Positions 16,750 to 22,279 of a stretch of 22,279 nucleotides of DNA are shown here, piece after piece (within the stretch, counting starts at the first letter, position 1; each line of letters starts with the position of its first letter). This DNA comes from Spirosomataceae bacterium (GTDB taxonomy: Bacteria > Bacteroidota > Bacteroidia > Cytophagales > Spirosomataceae). The position numbers were made by a program, and so were the translations under genes. The stretch spans positions 1-22,279 of the forward strand of contig JALOLW010000051.1 of the NCBI GenBank assembly GCA_025455795.1, read 5' to 3'. Under the pieces are notes generated by a model. The model made no database searches, had not been told where the DNA came from, and saw nothing but the letters and a program-made list of their open reading frames with translations.

Positions 16750-17364
16750 TTATTTCAATCCGTACTTTTTCACAATGGCGGCTCGCTCTTGACCCGCAGT
16801 CGAAGGATAAAAAAGCCCAAATTTTTCATTGAGAACATCCCGTTCGCGGCTCAACGCTGCCGAACCGCGCGGAAAACCGTTTTCGGGCGTAAGTTGGTGG
16901 TAAATTTTTTCCAAAAACTCCTCAAAAGGCTGATTGAAATACATATCTACAAAGCGCAAAGGCTTGTCGGAGGCATTGAAAAACGTATGCTTAATCATAC
17001 GTGGGCGTAGGTGCCATCCGCCTGCTTCTACCTGTACCACTTCCTCCCCCACCAACACACTGGCAGTGCCTTCGAGTACAAACATCAACTCGTCGAGTTC
17101 TTTGTGCCAATGCGGCGCGGGACCCATGGTTTTGGGTGCTACGGCACATTCTACGCTCGAAAAAAGCCCGTTGGTCATCGAAGTCCGAATCCATACCCGG
17201 ATGTCGGAGCTGCCTTTGTGGTCGAGCGGAGGCAGCGCGGGCAGTAATACAGGCTTGATGGTTTCTGATAAATTACCGTTGGTGGGTTGTCCAAACGTAT
17301 TCGGTGAAAATCCAGCAAAAGCGGTCAATAGTGCCGAATTCGTAAAAAAATCGCGTCTTTCCAT
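16750..17364 (-). CDS. Tat-exported cupin-domain protein
   Basis: A 204-residue protein starting with a Tat-like signal (ERRDFFTNSALLTAFAGF, twin arginines at 3-4) ending around residue 25. The cupin motif 1 is intact: H85-W-H87-x4-E92-x6-G99. Motif 2 retains H126-x3-N130. Three histidines and a glutamate suggest a bound metal, so it could be a small periplasmic dioxygenase or a sugar- or quercetinase-like protein. The reaction cannot be inferred. Residues 131-204 form a helical tail (FEEFLEKIYHQL...). It is the first gene after a good promoter at 17408-17438 and heads the run of exported proteins. Confidence 0.85.
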   Translation of the reverse strand: MERRDFFTNSALLTAFAGFSPNTFGQPTNGNLSETIKPVLLPALPPLDHKGSSDIRVWIRTSMTNGLFSSVECAVAPKTMGPAPHWHKELDELMFVLEGTASVLVGEEVVQVEAGGWHLRPRMIKHTFFNASDKPLRFVDMYFNQPFEEFLEKIYHQLTPENGFPRGSAALSRERDVLNEKFGLFYPSTAGQERAAIVKKYGLK

Positions 17365-17407
17365 TTGTGTTGTTCGTCTTGAATTGTTGCGTAGAGGATT
17401 AACAGTC

Positions 17408-17438
17408 CAAAACTATACACAACCCCAAGCCTCGCCAA
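17408..17438 (-). promoter_or_regulatory. Bacteroidota-type promoter for the cupin-led gene run
   Basis: On the minus strand TTG (17438-17436) is followed after 20 nt by TAGTTTTG (17415-17408), a full TAnnTTTG match. It sits about 44 nt before the cupin ATG, within the 159-bp gap after the histidine kinase gene. It probably drives at least the five closely spaced genes down to 13371. Confidence 0.6.
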
Positions 17439-17523
17439 GCCTCACTCGACCAACGACAGTTTTAATAGACAGAATGGGGGCGAAAGGGAGAGAGGTAAGC
17501 CACCGTCTGGGGGTTTGGGGGCT

Positions 17524-19539
17524 TCAAAAAGTAAGCAAAAACTCAGTGCCGACGTTGGGTGTGGGATGAACGCTGATTTTGCAGGAAATGGCTTTGGCCA
17601 AATCACGAATGAGGTGGAGTCCTAAGCCCGTTTTGGTACCGATGTGGGCGGTGTCAGCGTAAAGCGCGCTCATTTGTTGTTCGGAGATACCGCCTGCGTT
17701 GTCGGTGATAGCGAGTACCACCTGCCCGTTTTGTTGTCGAGCAGTCCATTGTACGAGTCCGTTGGGGCTATTTTGGAGGGCTTTGAGGGCATTGCTCGTG
17801 AGGTTTTGCATGATGATTTTGAGGTAATCTTCGTCGGTCACGACCTTCAAATCATCGGCAGTTTCAAAACGCAACGTCGCCGACGGATGCCCCGCAAAGA
17901 ATTTATTCAGATACGCAAATAGCTCACTTACAGGTACTTCTTTGACTTGTGGCTTAAAATGCTCCATTTGACTTTTGCTCCACAGTAGCATAGATTCCAT
18001 GGTGTCGAGCAGTCCCTCGGCGGCGGTAGTGATGCGCTGTTGATGGGCAGCGGCGAGGTCGGGCGTGAGGAGGTCGGGGGCTTCTTTTTGGAGGTTCAAA
18101 AAACTGATGAGATTGGCAACGGGGCTTCGTAAATCGTGGCTCAAAATGGCAAAAAACTTGGCCTTCACTTTGTTGGCTTCGTCGAGTTCGTGGTTGAGGT
18201 GCAAAAGGGTGGTGTTGGTACGTTTGCGGGTTTGATTTTGCCAATACAGCAATGCCCCTATCACGGCCATTAGCCCCAGTCCGACGAACAAATAGATGCG
18301 TTGTTTTTTTTGACTTTCCAAATCTAAACGATTGATTTCGAGTTGTTTGTCGCGCAGTTCTATCTCGCGTTGGCTTTCCATTCCTGCGATTTTGTTTTTG
18401 CTTTCTTGCGAGTAAAGCGAATCCTGTACGGCTTGGTATTGCCGAAAGTTGAAGTAGGCGTTTTTATAATCACCACGTTCGGCTTGCAATTCGGCCAATC
18501 TCCCTTGCCAATACGACTCATTGCCCACCTCACCTTTTTGTCGGCTTCGTGCGATGGCTATTTGGAGGTATTTCTCGGCTTGACGGTACAGGGAGACTTT
18601 GTCACCGCCCTTGGTTTTGGCTTTTTCAAGGTAAGCCATGCCCAAATTGCCCGCGTTGGTGATGGCCTCCGAGTGCATTGGATTGACCTTTTGCCAAGTC
18701 TGAAACGCCTTCAATGAATACGCTATTTTGGTATCGGAATCTTGACCAAACGTAGTGGCGAAGTTGTCGAGCGCGTTGGCCAAACCCTCCAAATTGCCCG
18801 TTTTTTCAAAAAGTGGCAGAGCTTGTTGAAGGTATTTTTGGGCATTGTTGAAATTCTTTTGGTCAATGTAAATCGCCGCCACTTTTACCAAAGCCTTTGC
18901 TACTTCGCGTTGGGCGTTATTTTGTGGATAAGCGGCTTGTTTTTGGGCAAATCGCAAACCTTTTAGCGCGTAATCAAGGGCTTTTGGATAGTTTTTTTGG
19001 GCCAAAAAAATTCCCGAAAGATTGCCATAACCAATAGCGATAAGGTAAGCATCGTCAATCTCTTCGGCGATCTTGAGTCCTTCCAAGCAATACTGCGTTG
19101 CTTTCGGATAATTGGAAACAATATTCTGCTCTGCCGCCCCCAAGTTGTTGTAAGTAGAAGCCATGTTCCACTTGTCGTTGATGTCTTGATACACGGCCAA
19201 CGCCCGTTTGTAGTAGTATTGGCACGAATCGTACATACCTTTGTCGCTATACGACCGTCCAATCGCGTTGTTGAACACCCCAATGCCCCGCTTCCACGGC
19301 ATTTTGGTGACATGACTAAGCCCTAATTTGCTGTAATACAACGCCTTGTCAGTATTGATAAAAGACAATTCCTCAGCAATATTTTTGTAAGTTCTGGCTT
19401 TGAGTGTGTCGTTTTGAATCGTCGGCAGTAGCCTCACCAACGAATCCACCAACGCCTGCCCCTGCTTTTGGGCGAGCGTAGGGCAAGCGAGAAAAAATGC
19501 AGCAAAGCCCCAAAAAATAAAGTTTCGGACAAAGTTCAT
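17524..19539 (-). CDS. TPR-repeat sensor histidine kinase
   Basis: A two-component sensor kinase of the Bacteroidota TPR type, 671 residues from the ATG at 19539; the frame extends 18 codons upstream into the dipeptidase gene, so the internal ATG is preferred. A signal peptide ends near TLAQ. Periplasmic tetratricopeptide repeats fill roughly residues 40-370 (units such as NNLGAAEQNIVSNYPKATQY and YGNLSGIFLAQKNYPKAL). A coiled-coil stretch and a single membrane helix (about 413-433) follow. The cytoplasmic HisKA region has H468 in SHDLRSP, and the ATPase domain shows an N box (LTSNALKAL), G1 (DNAGGIS) and G2 (GTKTGLGLHL). All catalytic motifs are present. No response regulator is in the window. 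It begins 5 nt after the dipeptidase stop, so the two are co-transcribed. Confidence 0.93.
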   Translation of the reverse strand: MNFVRNFIFWGFAAFFLACPTLAQKQGQALVDSLVRLLPTIQNDTLKARTYKNIAEELSFINTDKALYYSKLGLSHVTKMPWKRGIGVFNNAIGRSYSDKGMYDSCQYYYKRALAVYQDINDKWNMASTYNNLGAAEQNIVSNYPKATQYCLEGLKIAEEIDDAYLIAIGYGNLSGIFLAQKNYPKALDYALKGLRFAQKQAAYPQNNAQREVAKALVKVAAIYIDQKNFNNAQKYLQQALPLFEKTGNLEGLANALDNFATTFGQDSDTKIAYSLKAFQTWQKVNPMHSEAITNAGNLGMAYLEKAKTKGGDKVSLYRQAEKYLQIAIARSRQKGEVGNESYWQGRLAELQAERGDYKNAYFNFRQYQAVQDSLYSQESKNKIAGMESQREIELRDKQLEINRLDLESQKKQRIYLFVGLGLMAVIGALLYWQNQTRKRTNTTLLHLNHELDEANKVKAKFFAILSHDLRSPVANLISFLNLQKEAPDLLTPDLAAAHQQRITTAAEGLLDTMESMLLWSKSQMEHFKPQVKEVPVSELFAYLNKFFAGHPSATLRFETADDLKVVTDEDYLKIIMQNLTSNALKALQNSPNGLVQWTARQQNGQVVLAITDNAGGISEQQMSALYADTAHIGTKTGLGLHLIRDLAKAISCKISVHPTPNVGTEFLLTF

Positions 19540-19544
19540 AGTCG

Positions 19545-20738
19545 TTATTTGCTTTCGGTTGCACGCAAAACACGCAGGATGTTTCCACCCCAAATTTTGG
19601 CCAATGTTTCTTCGGAATACCCCATTTTGAGGAGTTCAAAGGTAATGTTTTCGATTTGTGACACATCCTCACAGCCCGTGACACCACCGCCGCCGTCAAA
19701 ATCGCTCCCGATACCCACGTGGTCGGGACCAACGAGCTTGGCGATATAATCAATGTGCCGTACCAAATCCGTGATATTGGCTCGCTCGTGAGCATACTTT
19801 TTTTCGATGGCGTTGATTTCCAGTCTTATAGATTCGCGGTTGGCTTCGGTGGCTTTGAAGTACCGCGCCCGTGCTTCGCGGAGTTCGGCGGCAAATGCTG
19901 GGGACGGTGGTTTCAGAAAATCACTCACAAAATTGACCTGTACCACGCCCCCTTTGGCCGCAATGGCCTTGATGAGCGAATCGGGCAAGTTGCGCGGTAC
20001 GTCGCAGAGGGCGCGGGCGTTGGAGTGCGAAGCAATGACGGGCTTGGTCGAAACCCGCAGCACGTCCATCACGGTTTCGTCTGACACGTGCGATAGGTCT
20101 GGCACAATACCCAAGCGGTTGAGTTCTTGGATCACCCGCACCCCCATCGGACTCAAGCCCCCGTACAAAGCACCTTTGGGGTCGGTGGAAGAATCGCAGA
20201 TGAGGTTGTTGAACGAATGACAGAGCGTCAAATAGCGACAGCCCAAATCGTAAAATTGTTTCAGACTCGCCACGTCGTCGCCGATGGGGTAGCCATTTTC
20301 CATGCCGATATAGACTGCCAATTTCCCCGCTTTGTTGAGGCGGGCGGCGTCGGCGGCAGTAAGGGCGAGTTCGGCTATGTCGGGGTATTTTTTGAGGGCA
20401 TCGTGTACGGCCTTATAAATACTTAGTGCTTTGACTTTCACCTCTTTGTGTGCTTCGGGAGAAAGCGGTCCTTGCCCAAGATATATCGCAAAAAACATCG
20501 CATCCATGCCGCCCTCGCGCATACGTGGGAAGTCCACGGTGGAGTTGTTGGCATCGTTGTAGGCGTGTTTTTGGTTGATGTCAAAGTCGGGTTTAGACAT
20601 CACCATTGGCACGTCGGTATGGGTATCTATGGTCAAAAGGCGGCGGTGGATTTCGCGGGCTTTTTGGCGCAGCGGGTCAGGTTGGGCAGCGACACAAAAG
20701 GCCAAAAACATCAATACGAAAATGAGAAAATGTTTCAT
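19545..20738 (-). CDS. Membrane dipeptidase (peptidase family M19)
   Basis: A zinc dipeptidase of family M19 (renal dipeptidase type), 397 residues. An N-terminal signal peptide ends CVAAQ, so it is periplasmic or surface-located. Metal ligands are recognisable: H-x-D in TIDTHTDVP (about 37-45), the bridging glutamate in IGMENG, and histidines in PDLSH and ASHSNAR. The substrate-binding aspartate lies in GIGSDFDGGGG. Such enzymes cleave dipeptides including L,D- and D,D-forms; a role in recycling cell-wall or diet peptides is inferred. It heads a two-gene unit with the sensor kinase. The 88 bases upstream hold a short degenerate tandem repeat but no promoter I would call. Confidence 0.94.
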   Translation of the reverse strand: MKHFLIFVLMFLAFCVAAQPDPLRQKAREIHRRLLTIDTHTDVPMVMSKPDFDINQKHAYNDANNSTVDFPRMREGGMDAMFFAIYLGQGPLSPEAHKEVKVKALSIYKAVHDALKKYPDIAELALTAADAARLNKAGKLAVYIGMENGYPIGDDVASLKQFYDLGCRYLTLCHSFNNLICDSSTDPKGALYGGLSPMGVRVIQELNRLGIVPDLSHVSDETVMDVLRVSTKPVIASHSNARALCDVPRNLPDSLIKAIAAKGGVVQVNFVSDFLKPPSPAFAAELREARARYFKATEANRESIRLEINAIEKKYAHERANITDLVRHIDYIAKLVGPDHVGIGSDFDGGGGVTGCEDVSQIENITFELLKMGYSEETLAKIWGGNILRVLRATESK

Positions 20739-20788
20739 AGTTGGGGAGGTTGGACGAAATCGTTGAGGTCTATTTTTTTAATCTTCAA

Positions 20789-20823
20789 ACGCAATACCCA
20801 GTACGCACGACGCAATAAGCATC
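20789..20823. repeat. Degenerate heptamer array, five units
   Basis: Five successive 7-bp units in register: ACGCAAT, ACCCAGT, ACGCACG, ACGCAAT, AAGCATC. They occupy the gap between the dipeptidase start and the DUF4286 stop. Units 1 and 4 are identical and the others diverge. It could be a decayed tandem repeat or an operator region. Confidence 0.5.
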
Positions 20824-20826
20824 AAC

Positions 20827-21129
20827 TCACACCTCCTCCAACAACGTCCGAAAAGCGACGTACTTGTTCTGGAAGCGGAAATGATGTTTTTGTTGAAGGG
20901 CAGGCGAATGAAGTTTGTCGTAAGTGAAATAATCTTCCATCGTCTGAAAGTAATATTGGCAGGAATAGGTCGTCCCCTCATTTTCGATTTCGGTGAGTAA
21001 GCGGAGGAGTTTGTAGCTCATGGGCAGCCCCGTATCCATCACTTCGGGGATATGGACGGACTTCATCCATTGAAGCCAATCTTGCTCAACTTGGCGGTCT
21101 ATATTGACCGTAACGCTGTAAAGTATCAT
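20827..21129 (-). CDS. DUF4286 family protein
   Basis: A 100-residue cytoplasmic protein of the DUF4286 family, which is widespread in Bacteroidota and uncharacterised. The family pattern is clear from end to end: MILYSVTVNID, DWLQWMKSVHIPEVMDTGL, TYSCQYYFQTMEDY and a final F-x-x-KYVAFRTLLEEV. It probably has a small ferredoxin-like (antibiotic-monooxygenase-like) alpha-beta fold. I take the ATG at 21129 because family members begin MI(I/L)Y; a TTG four codons upstream is unlikely. It is divergent from the AlbA_2 gene, with a shared 114-bp promoter region. Confidence 0.88.
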   Translation of the reverse strand: MILYSVTVNIDRQVEQDWLQWMKSVHIPEVMDTGLPMSYKLLRLLTEIENEGTTYSCQYYFQTMEDYFTYDKLHSPALQQKHHFRFQNKYVAFRTLLEEV

Positions 21130-21175
21130 GGTATGTTTCAATTTTGGGGCATAATAAAAAAATAATCGCTAACTC

Positions 21176-21206
21176 TTGGCATTTCTGTCAAAAAAACCTA
21201 CTTTTA
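21176..21206 (+). promoter_or_regulatory. Bacteroidota-type promoter for the AlbA_2 gene
   Basis: TTG at 21176-21178, a 20-nt spacer, then TACTTTTA (21199-21206), one mismatch from TAnnTTTG. It lies 38 nt before the ATG at 21244, giving a leader of roughly 30 nt. Confidence 0.5.
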
Positions 21207-21243
21207 TCCAAACAAAGTCCTTCTGAATTTCAAGGCGTGTGCA

Positions 21244-21951
21244 ATGGACTACAGAACACTCAAAGAGTTGGTGAGACAAGGCGAAGGCAAGCACCTCGAG
21301 TTTAAACTCAAAACCAACCACCCTGAAAAAATCGTCCGCGAGATGGTGGCTTTTGCCAACACCGACGGCGGGCGTCTTCTCATCGGCATCGGCGACGACC
21401 GCAGCATCAAGGGCCTCAAACACGTGGACGAAGACGAATACCTCATGGTCAGGGCCGTCGAAAAATACTGTACCGAGGGATTGGAGTATCGCATGGAGCG
21501 CGTCAATGTAGGCGATGAGCGCGACGTACTCGTCTTTACGATTCCGCCGAGCCGCAGTCGCCCGCACTTTGTCAAAGAAGAAATAGACATCACCAAAGGC
21601 TCGCCGCTGTTGGTCAAAAAGAAATTTGTACCGCACAAAAACGAAAAAAAGATTGTGCATCGGGCGTATATCCGAGTGGCCGACAAGTCTATTCAGGCAA
21701 GTTGGGAAATGCGCCAAATCATGCGCAGAAAAAGTGAGAATCGCAATGTGCGCTTCAACTACGGCGACAAAGAGCATAAACTCATGCAGCACCTCGACCA
21801 GCACAAGAGCGTGACCGTGGATGGGTTTGCAACAGTGGCGGGAATCCCGCGCAATCTGGCCTCTAAAACGTTGGTATTGTTGGTCTTAGCCAATGTATTG
21901 GAAGTACACCCCGACGAAATGGTAGATCGCTACACGATGATAGCGCCATAA
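21244..21951 (+). CDS. AlbA_2 (Schlafen-type) domain protein with C-terminal winged helix
   Basis: A 235-residue protein with an N-terminal AlbA_2/Schlafen-type domain: GEGKHLEFK (about 13-21) followed by REMVAFANTDGGRLLIGIGDDR (about 32-53) is the family hallmark, often annotated as an ATP-binding or DNA-binding transcriptional regulator domain. The middle part carries a strand-rich segment with a basic patch (LVKKKFVPHKNEKK). Residues about 175-235 look like a winged helix (KLMQHLDQHKSVTVDGFATVAGIPRNLASKTL...), suggesting nucleic-acid binding. The target is unknown. It has its own promoter and is convergent with the Ohr gene. Confidence 0.85.
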   Translation: MDYRTLKELVRQGEGKHLEFKLKTNHPEKIVREMVAFANTDGGRLLIGIGDDRSIKGLKHVDEDEYLMVRAVEKYCTEGLEYRMERVNVGDERDVLVFTIPPSRSRPHFVKEEIDITKGSPLLVKKKFVPHKNEKKIVHRAYIRVADKSIQASWEMRQIMRRKSENRNVRFNYGDKEHKLMQHLDQHKSVTVDGFATVAGIPRNLASKTLVLLVLANVLEVHPDEMVDRYTMIAP

Positions 21952-21984
21952 AAAAAGTCCGCCAGCCTTAAAAAGACTGGCGGA
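21951..21984 (-). terminator. Rho-independent terminator of the Ohr gene
   Basis: The hairpin stem TCCGCCAG/CTGGCGGA (21958-21965 with 21977-21984) has a further short inner pairing. On the minus strand it is followed by a run of seven Ts. It starts 12 nt after the Ohr stop codon. On the plus strand no T-run follows, so it probably serves the minus-strand gene only. Confidence 0.8.
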
Positions 21985-21996
21985 ACTGTACACTAC

Positions 21997-22279
21997 CTAA
22001 ACCTCTACCATTATTTCCGTTTCGACGTTGCCCTTCACCGCTTTTGAATAAGGGCAGACCACGTGGGCGGTCTTGGCAACGTTTTCGAGTTTCTTTTGAT
22101 CTCCTCCTGGGGCTTTCAAAACCAGTTTTACTGACAGAAATAGACTCGCACCGTCTTGATTGAGCGATACGTTGGCATCTACCGACCAATCTTCGGGCAG
22201 TTCTGCGCCTTGTTTTTCGGCTACTACCTTCACAGCACCGCCGTAGCAAGCAGCATACGCCGCCGCAAACAGCATTTCG
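21997..22279 (-). CDS. ohr: Organic hydroperoxide resistance protein (Ohr/OsmC family), 5' end missing
   Basis: A thiol-dependent peroxidase that reduces organic hydroperoxides, cytoplasmic. Only the C-terminal two thirds or so (about 93 residues of roughly 140) are in the window, and the frame is open to the edge. The peroxidatic cysteine lies in EMLFAAAYAACYGGAV and the resolving cysteine in AHVVCPYSKAVKGN, both at the expected family positions. The ending VETEIMVEV is typical. The ATG in MLFAAA is internal, because family members have about 45 residues before this point. A terminator follows the stop. Regulation by OhrR is common but not visible here. Confidence 0.93.
   Translation of the reverse strand, partial: EMLFAAAYAACYGGAVKVVAEKQGAELPEDWSVDANVSLNQDGASLFLSVKLVLKAPGGDQKKLENVAKTAHVVCPYSKAVKGNVETEIMVEV

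Overview
The window most likely comes from a member of the Bacteroidota, probably order Cytophagales and perhaps close to the Spirosomataceae (Runella or Dyadobacter-like). This is inferred from the gene families present (Tat-exported IorAB, DUF1549/DUF1553 cytochrome protein, M43 protease, TPR-containing sensor kinase, DUF4286, tail-fibre-like secreted protein). Several upstream regions also carry a TAnnTTTG-type -7 box with a TTG about 20 nt upstream, and clear Shine-Dalgarno sequences are absent. No rRNA, tRNA, CRISPR array, transposase or phage integrase was seen. No gene-free stretch exceeds 300 bases.

Layout. (1) Bases 1-3546, plus strand: the 3' part of a type I restriction subunit (HsdR, cut by the window edge), translationally coupled by a TGATG overlap to a YgjP/DUF45 metallopeptidase. 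(2) 3591-4856, minus: RarA. (3) 5031-8419, plus: an isoquinoline 1-oxidoreductase-type molybdenum hydroxylase. Its 2Fe-2S subunit (iorA-like) and molybdopterin subunit (iorB-like) are separated by a PD-(D/E)XK nuclease-like gene and an 8-bp tandem array. A strong hairpin terminator follows. (4) 8517-9185, plus: KDPG/KHG aldolase. (5) 9213-17364, minus: a long run of exported proteins. In transcription order these are a Tat-signal cupin, an SGNH-like lipoprotein, a lipocalin-like lipoprotein, a membrane-anchored unknown, a frameshifted tail-fibre-like protein, an M43 metalloprotease and a DUF1549/DUF1553 cytochrome-type protein. (6) 17524-20738, minus: a membrane dipeptidase (M19) followed after 5 nt by a TPR sensor histidine kinase. 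(7) 20827-21129, minus: DUF4286 protein, divergent from (8) 21244-21951, plus: AlbA_2 protein. (9) 21997-22279, minus: Ohr/OsmC peroxidase, cut by the window edge, with its own terminator.

The genes do not form one pathway. The best supported functional units are HsdR with its metallopeptidase, IorA with IorB, and dipeptidase with histidine kinase. The most unusual parts are places where small repeats have modified gene junctions. At 14620-14736 a REP-like palindrome lies between 36-bp direct repeats that duplicate an ATGA stop/start overlap and add 27 in-frame codons in front of a signal peptide. A second GC-rich repeat sits inside the same signal peptide. At 5516-5579 an exact 8-bp-period array precedes a nuclease-like gene that splits the iorAB pair.
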